Below are positions 4,689 to 7,701 of a DNA stretch of 7,701 nt, in pieces. Source of the DNA: Ghiorsea sp. (GTDB taxonomy: Bacteria > Pseudomonadota > Zetaproteobacteria > Mariprofundales > Mariprofundaceae); assembly GCA_027019685.1 (NCBI GenBank), contig JALUWH010000247.1, positions 1-7,701 on the forward strand. The letters run 5' to 3'. Below the pieces are notes generated by a model that searched no databases, was not told the origin of the DNA, and was given only the letters and a program-made list of their open reading frames with translations. Made by a program: the position numbers and the translations under genes. Position 1 is the first letter of the stretch, and every line of letters starts with the position of its first letter.

Positions 4689-7310
4689 ATGACTGACGAC
4701 TTGCACCCGTTTTCTAATCCTGGGCGTACCAAGCTTTCCTTGGTGAGCCGAGGTTTGGCGCTACCCAATGGTTTACCACAAGCCTCGCGTTGGCTTGCGC
4801 AAACCAATGGTGCGGAAACGGTGTTGGATTTACGACTACCATCGGGGCACTTTTGTTCTGTGCCTGTGGGGCAGCCTTATACGGAAGAAAGTGGGTTTTC
4901 ATTACTTTCCGTAGATGGGAACAAAGCCGTGTTAGCCTGTGGTGGCGAACAAGAGACTGTTGAGCTTATTGAAGCTCCTGCATTTTATAAACAACGTACG
5001 CGTAAGGGTTCGCGTATGGGTAGCTTTGCCTCTTTGCATGATAAACTGCTAATATTACAGCCATTTATGGGTTGCGGCTTCTTTTCTAATCAAGGTGATG
5101 CATGTGCATATTGTCAGTATGACTCTATGCTTAATGAAGCAGAACCACCACTTCGAGACCCTTTAGAACTGGTTGAAGTTGTGGTAGCAGCTTTAGCCGA
5201 GCGTGATATTGATACTGTATATTTATACAATGGTTTTTCGCCAACAGATGATGTGGGTTTATCCAAACTTTTGCCAGTGATTGCATTGTTGCGCCGTCAT
5301 TTGGGACATAGGCAAATTGCTTTGGAAACAGTAGCACCGAAAGATTTGTCCGTGATAGATGCGCTGTATGCTGCAGGACTGGATATTTTTATTTGTAACT
5401 TGGAAGTTTTTGATGCCAAGCGTTTTAAAGAAGTCTGCGCAGGTAAAGCCAAGCAGGGTGGGCAAGATGCAATCTTTAAAGCCTTAGAATATGCACGGCG
5501 TATTTTTAGACCGGGTACAGTGGTGAGCCACTTGATTGTAGGTTTAGAGCCAGTGACATCAACGACCAATGGTATGAAATCATTGGTTGATAAGGGTATT
5601 GTTCCTTTGTTGATTCCATTTCGACCATTACCGAACACGCCTTTGGAGCATCAAGGTATTTCAACATTAGATGATATTGAAGCTGCGTTATTAGAGCAAT
5701 ATGCACTACTAGAAACCTCGAATATACCTTCACATCGATTAAGAGATATGGGTCGTGTATTAACACCTATGGAAAGTGGTGTATTGGATAGCAGTCGAAC
5801 TGCAACTTTAGCAATACGCTGGAGTAGCTCACCGTTGGGGCGTAAGGTTGATGGTTGGTTAGATAGTTTTCGCCGCCATTTAAGACGTAAAGAGGACGGC
5901 AAACAAACCCAGCCCATACACCGCTTGTTATTTGCCGAGATAGCACCTTTTATGGCACTAATATTGTTGGCTACAGTATTTGTTTGGGGGGTGTATAGTG
6001 ATACGCCTGAAGGGTTAAATACCTCTGCCTTTAATGCGCTGCTCGTCTTTTTGTTGTGTTTGGTTTTATGGGTGACCCAGTTGCTTCCTTTGCCTATTAC
6101 TTCGTTGTTGGGGCTTGCCTTGTTACCTGTTTTGGGGGTATTGCCTGCAAGTGCTGTGTTTGCATTTTTTGGTAATCCTGCTGTATTCTTTATTTTGGGT
6201 GCCTTTATGTTGGTTGCGGGTGTGATGCAAAGTGGTTTGTCTGAGCGACTGGCATTGGTTGTGTTGAAGAAGACGGGCAATAGTTCCAAGCGTTTATTGA
6301 TGGTGATGTTGTTTTTGCCAGCATTGATGGCATTTGTCATGCCTGAGCATGCAGTAGCAGCCTTGTTTTTACCCATAGCATGGGAAATTGTGCGAGCTCT
6401 GGGTTTGCGAAAAGGTCATGCTTATGCACAAGCAATATTTTTTGCTTTGGCATGGGGGGCAATTATTGGTGGTGTGGCAACCTTGTTGGGTGGAGCTAGA
6501 GGACCACTTGCCTTGGCTTTGGTTGGTGAGTTAACAGGGGAAAGTTTTTCGTTTATGCAATGGAGTTTGGCTGCTTTGCCATTGGTATTTGGTGTGTTGT
6601 GTGTGGCAGCAATACTTTTACTACGCATGGTGTCGCGCGTTAAATTAGATATGCAAGTGGTACAAGATAAGTTTGCCGAGAGACGATTGGAGCTAGGTGT
6701 ATTAACCTTGAAGGGCTGGTTAATGAGCTTTTTAATGTTAGGCACAGTCGTAGCATGGTTGTTTGCAGGGCATGCAAATGGATTAGCCAGTATTGCCTTG
6801 GTGAGTGTGGTATTGATGTTTGCCTTGCGTTTAGTGGAATGGAAGCAAGTGGAAACCCATGTGCAATGGGGTGTGGTGTTGATGTATGGAGGGGCGATTG
6901 CTATTGGTAAAGCATTGTCAGATACAGGTGCTGCAACATGGTTGGCGCATACACTTATTCCTGGTGATATGGTAGGTCTATCGCTTATCGCTTTGTTGGT
7001 TTTGATTACGCTTCTATTCACGGAAAGTGTGAGTAATGCAGCGGCTGTAGCGATTGTTTTACCCATAGCTATGCCTGTTGGGGCTGCTGTGGGCATAGAC
7101 CCCGTAGTGATTGCACTAACGGTAGGTATTATTGCAGGTTTTGCGTTTATGTTACCCATGGGAACGCCTCCCAATGCTATGATTTATGCCAGTGGCTATG
7201 TTAACCCTATCCACATGCTTAAATATGGTGCGATTTTATCACTCTCGGCCATGTTAATGTTTCTGCTGATTGTAAAGTATTGGTGGCCAGCGGTAGGGCT
7301 TTATTACTGA
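4689..7310 (+). CDS. Radical SAM enzyme fused to an SLC13/DASS-type anion permease
   Basis: One uninterrupted frame encodes an 873-residue two-part protein. Residues 1-110 are an unassigned N-terminal region. Residues about 115-350 look like a radical SAM barrel: C129, C139 and C142 (CGFFSNQGDACAYC, spacing CX9CX2C), then YLYNGFSP (178-185), ALETVAPKD (211-219), CNLEVFDAKRFKEV (236-249) and HLIVGLEP (281-288), the last two recalling the lipoyl/biotin synthase group. A basic linker (LRRKEDGKQ, 398-406) leads to about 455 residues of hydrophobic membrane segments starting near 413, the full length of an SLC13 permease. The second SLC13 half is clear: TESVSNAAAVAIVLPIA (778-794) and FMLPMGTPPNAMIYASG (820-836). 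In the first half the SNT motif is replaced by MPEHAVAA (551-558). Sulfate or a related anion is the likely substrate given the neighbours. The start lies five bases after the previous stop with no good Shine-Dalgarno, so translational coupling is likely. What the radical SAM half modifies is unknown. Confidence 0.85.
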   Translation: MTDDLHPFSNPGRTKLSLVSRGLALPNGLPQASRWLAQTNGAETVLDLRLPSGHFCSVPVGQPYTEESGFSLLSVDGNKAVLACGGEQETVELIEAPAFYKQRTRKGSRMGSFASLHDKLLILQPFMGCGFFSNQGDACAYCQYDSMLNEAEPPLRDPLELVEVVVAALAERDIDTVYLYNGFSPTDDVGLSKLLPVIALLRRHLGHRQIALETVAPKDLSVIDALYAAGLDIFICNLEVFDAKRFKEVCAGKAKQGGQDAIFKALEYARRIFRPGTVVSHLIVGLEPVTSTTNGMKSLVDKGIVPLLIPFRPLPNTPLEHQGISTLDDIEAALLEQYALLETSNIPSHRLRDMGRVLTPMESGVLDSSRTATLAIRWSSSPLGRKVDGWLDSFRRHLRRKEDGKQTQPIHRLLFAEIAPFMALILLATVFVWGVYSDTPEGLNTSAFNALLVFLLCLVLWVTQLLPLPITSLLGLALLPVLGVLPASAVFAFFGNPAVFFILGAFMLVAGVMQSGLSERLALVVLKKTGNSSKRLLMVMLFLPALMAFVMPEHAVAALFLPIAWEIVRALGLRKGHAYAQAIFFALAWGAIIGGVATLLGGARGPLALALVGELTGESFSFMQWSLAALPLVFGVLCVAAILLLRMVSRVKLDMQVVQDKFAERRLELGVLTLKGWLMSFLMLGTVVAWLFAGHANGLASIALVSVVLMFALRLVEWKQVETHVQWGVVLMYGGAIAIGKALSDTGAATWLAHTLIPGDMVGLSLIALLVLITLLFTESVSNAAAVAIVLPIAMPVGAAVGIDPVVIALTVGIIAGFAFMLPMGTPPNAMIYASGYVNPIHMLKYGAILSLSAMLMFLLIVKYWWPAVGLYY

Positions 7311-7325
7311 TGTTTGGAGTAAAAA

Positions 7326-7701
7326 ATGAATGTGTTGGTTGATAAAGTGGAGCATACTTTAAGCTTGTTGCAACAATCGGTGGCGGACTATACTGGTCAT
7401 GTTGTGTTTGCTTGTAGTTTCGGTGCGGAAGACGTGGTGTTATTAGACCTTTTAGATAAACATGGTATTCCAATACGGGTTATTAGTTTGGATACAGGTC
7501 GTTTACCACAAGAAACCTATGATGTGATGCAGACTTGGCGTAAGAAAAATAGTTTGAATATCGACATATATTTCCCCGATGCAAGAGAAGTGGAAAGGAT
7601 GGTTAAACAAGATGGTGTGAATTTGTTTTATGATTCGATTGAAAAGCGCAAACTATGTTGCCATGTGCGTAAGATTTTGCCATTAAAACGAGCTTTAAGT
7701 G
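7326..7701 (+). CDS. cysH: APS-type (phospho)adenylylsulfate reductase, 3' end outside the window
   Basis: The first 125 residues are present before the window ends. The family reduces adenylylsulfate (APS) or PAPS to sulfite with thioredoxin. Visible features are the PP-loop region FACSFGAEDVVLLDLL (28-43), LDTGRLPQETYDVMQ (55-69), and KRKLCCHVRKILPLKRAL (107-124). The double cysteine C111-C112 followed by RK and PLKRAL marks the iron-sulfur APS reductase subgroup (EC 1.8.4.10), as opposed to the cluster-free enterobacterial PAPS reductase; the second cysteine pair and the catalytic C-terminal cysteine would lie beyond the window. The ATG has a good Shine-Dalgarno, GGAG at 7316-7319, six bases upstream, and lies 15 bases after the preceding stop, consistent with the same operon. 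Its product, sulfite, feeds the sulfite reductase encoded upstream. Confidence 0.95.
   Translation, partial: MNVLVDKVEHTLSLLQQSVADYTGHVVFACSFGAEDVVLLDLLDKHGIPIRVISLDTGRLPQETYDVMQTWRKKNSLNIDIYFPDAREVERMVKQDGVNLFYDSIEKRKLCCHVRKILPLKRALS

Noticed and set aside
5870..5930. The radical SAM/permease junction as a possible assembly or frameshift artefact
   Set aside because: The frame runs through without a stop, codon use looks the same on both sides, and no ribosome-binding site and start codon pair is evident for a separate permease gene at the join.
5651..7174. Long minus-strand open frames (241 and 250 codons) opposite the permease half
   Set aside because: They are antisense shadows of the membrane-domain codons, rich in Asn, Lys, Ala and Pro with no recognisable motifs or ribosome-binding sites.

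Overview
This window is one strand-consistent block of sulfur-assimilation genes, all on the + strand with short gaps. It looks like a cysteine biosynthesis operon or super-operon from a proteobacterium. GC content is moderate to low by eye (not computed). The assimilatory set (CysK, siroheme sulfite reductase, APS-type CysH), the MoeB/ThiF protein and a stand-alone NIL-domain protein would suit an environmental, perhaps chemolithotrophic, proteobacterium. A low-GC zetaproteobacterium is one guess, but nothing in the window settles the taxonomy.

Layout: the 3' end of a small NIL-domain protein gene (2-232); a 153-base gap with nested inverted repeats; cysK, cysteine synthase (386-1318); a 91-base gap filled by an imperfect palindrome built from three CACAAAG-like units facing three CTTCGTG units; a MoeB/ThiF/HesA adenylyltransferase gene (1410-2231); a 118-base leader with a small hairpin; a three-part gene joining sulfite reductase, a helical ECAG domain and a TusA-like domain (2350-4683); five bases later, an 873-codon gene fusing a radical SAM enzyme to a complete SLC13-type anion permease (4689-7310); and 15 bases later the 5' half of cysH (7326 to the window edge).

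The genes form a coherent route. The permease half of the fusion would import sulfate or a related anion. CysH would reduce activated sulfate (APS) to sulfite, sulfite reductase would make sulfide, and CysK would put sulfide onto O-acetylserine to give cysteine. Alongside this runs machinery for protein-bound sulfur: a TusA-like domain fused directly to the reductase, and an E1-like adenylyltransferase of the type that activates ThiS/MoaD-like sulfur carriers. No carrier gene is visible in the window. The NIL domain is a small regulatory or sulfur/methionine-linked module.

The least expected item is the radical SAM-SLC13 fusion. Its cluster-binding cysteines have the Elp3-like spacing CX9CX2C rather than CX3CX2C, and in the permease half the first of the two SNT-type binding motifs has been replaced. 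The second is the sulfite reductase-TusA fusion, which places a sulfur-relay cysteine (in CPMN) on the same chain as the enzyme that makes sulfide.
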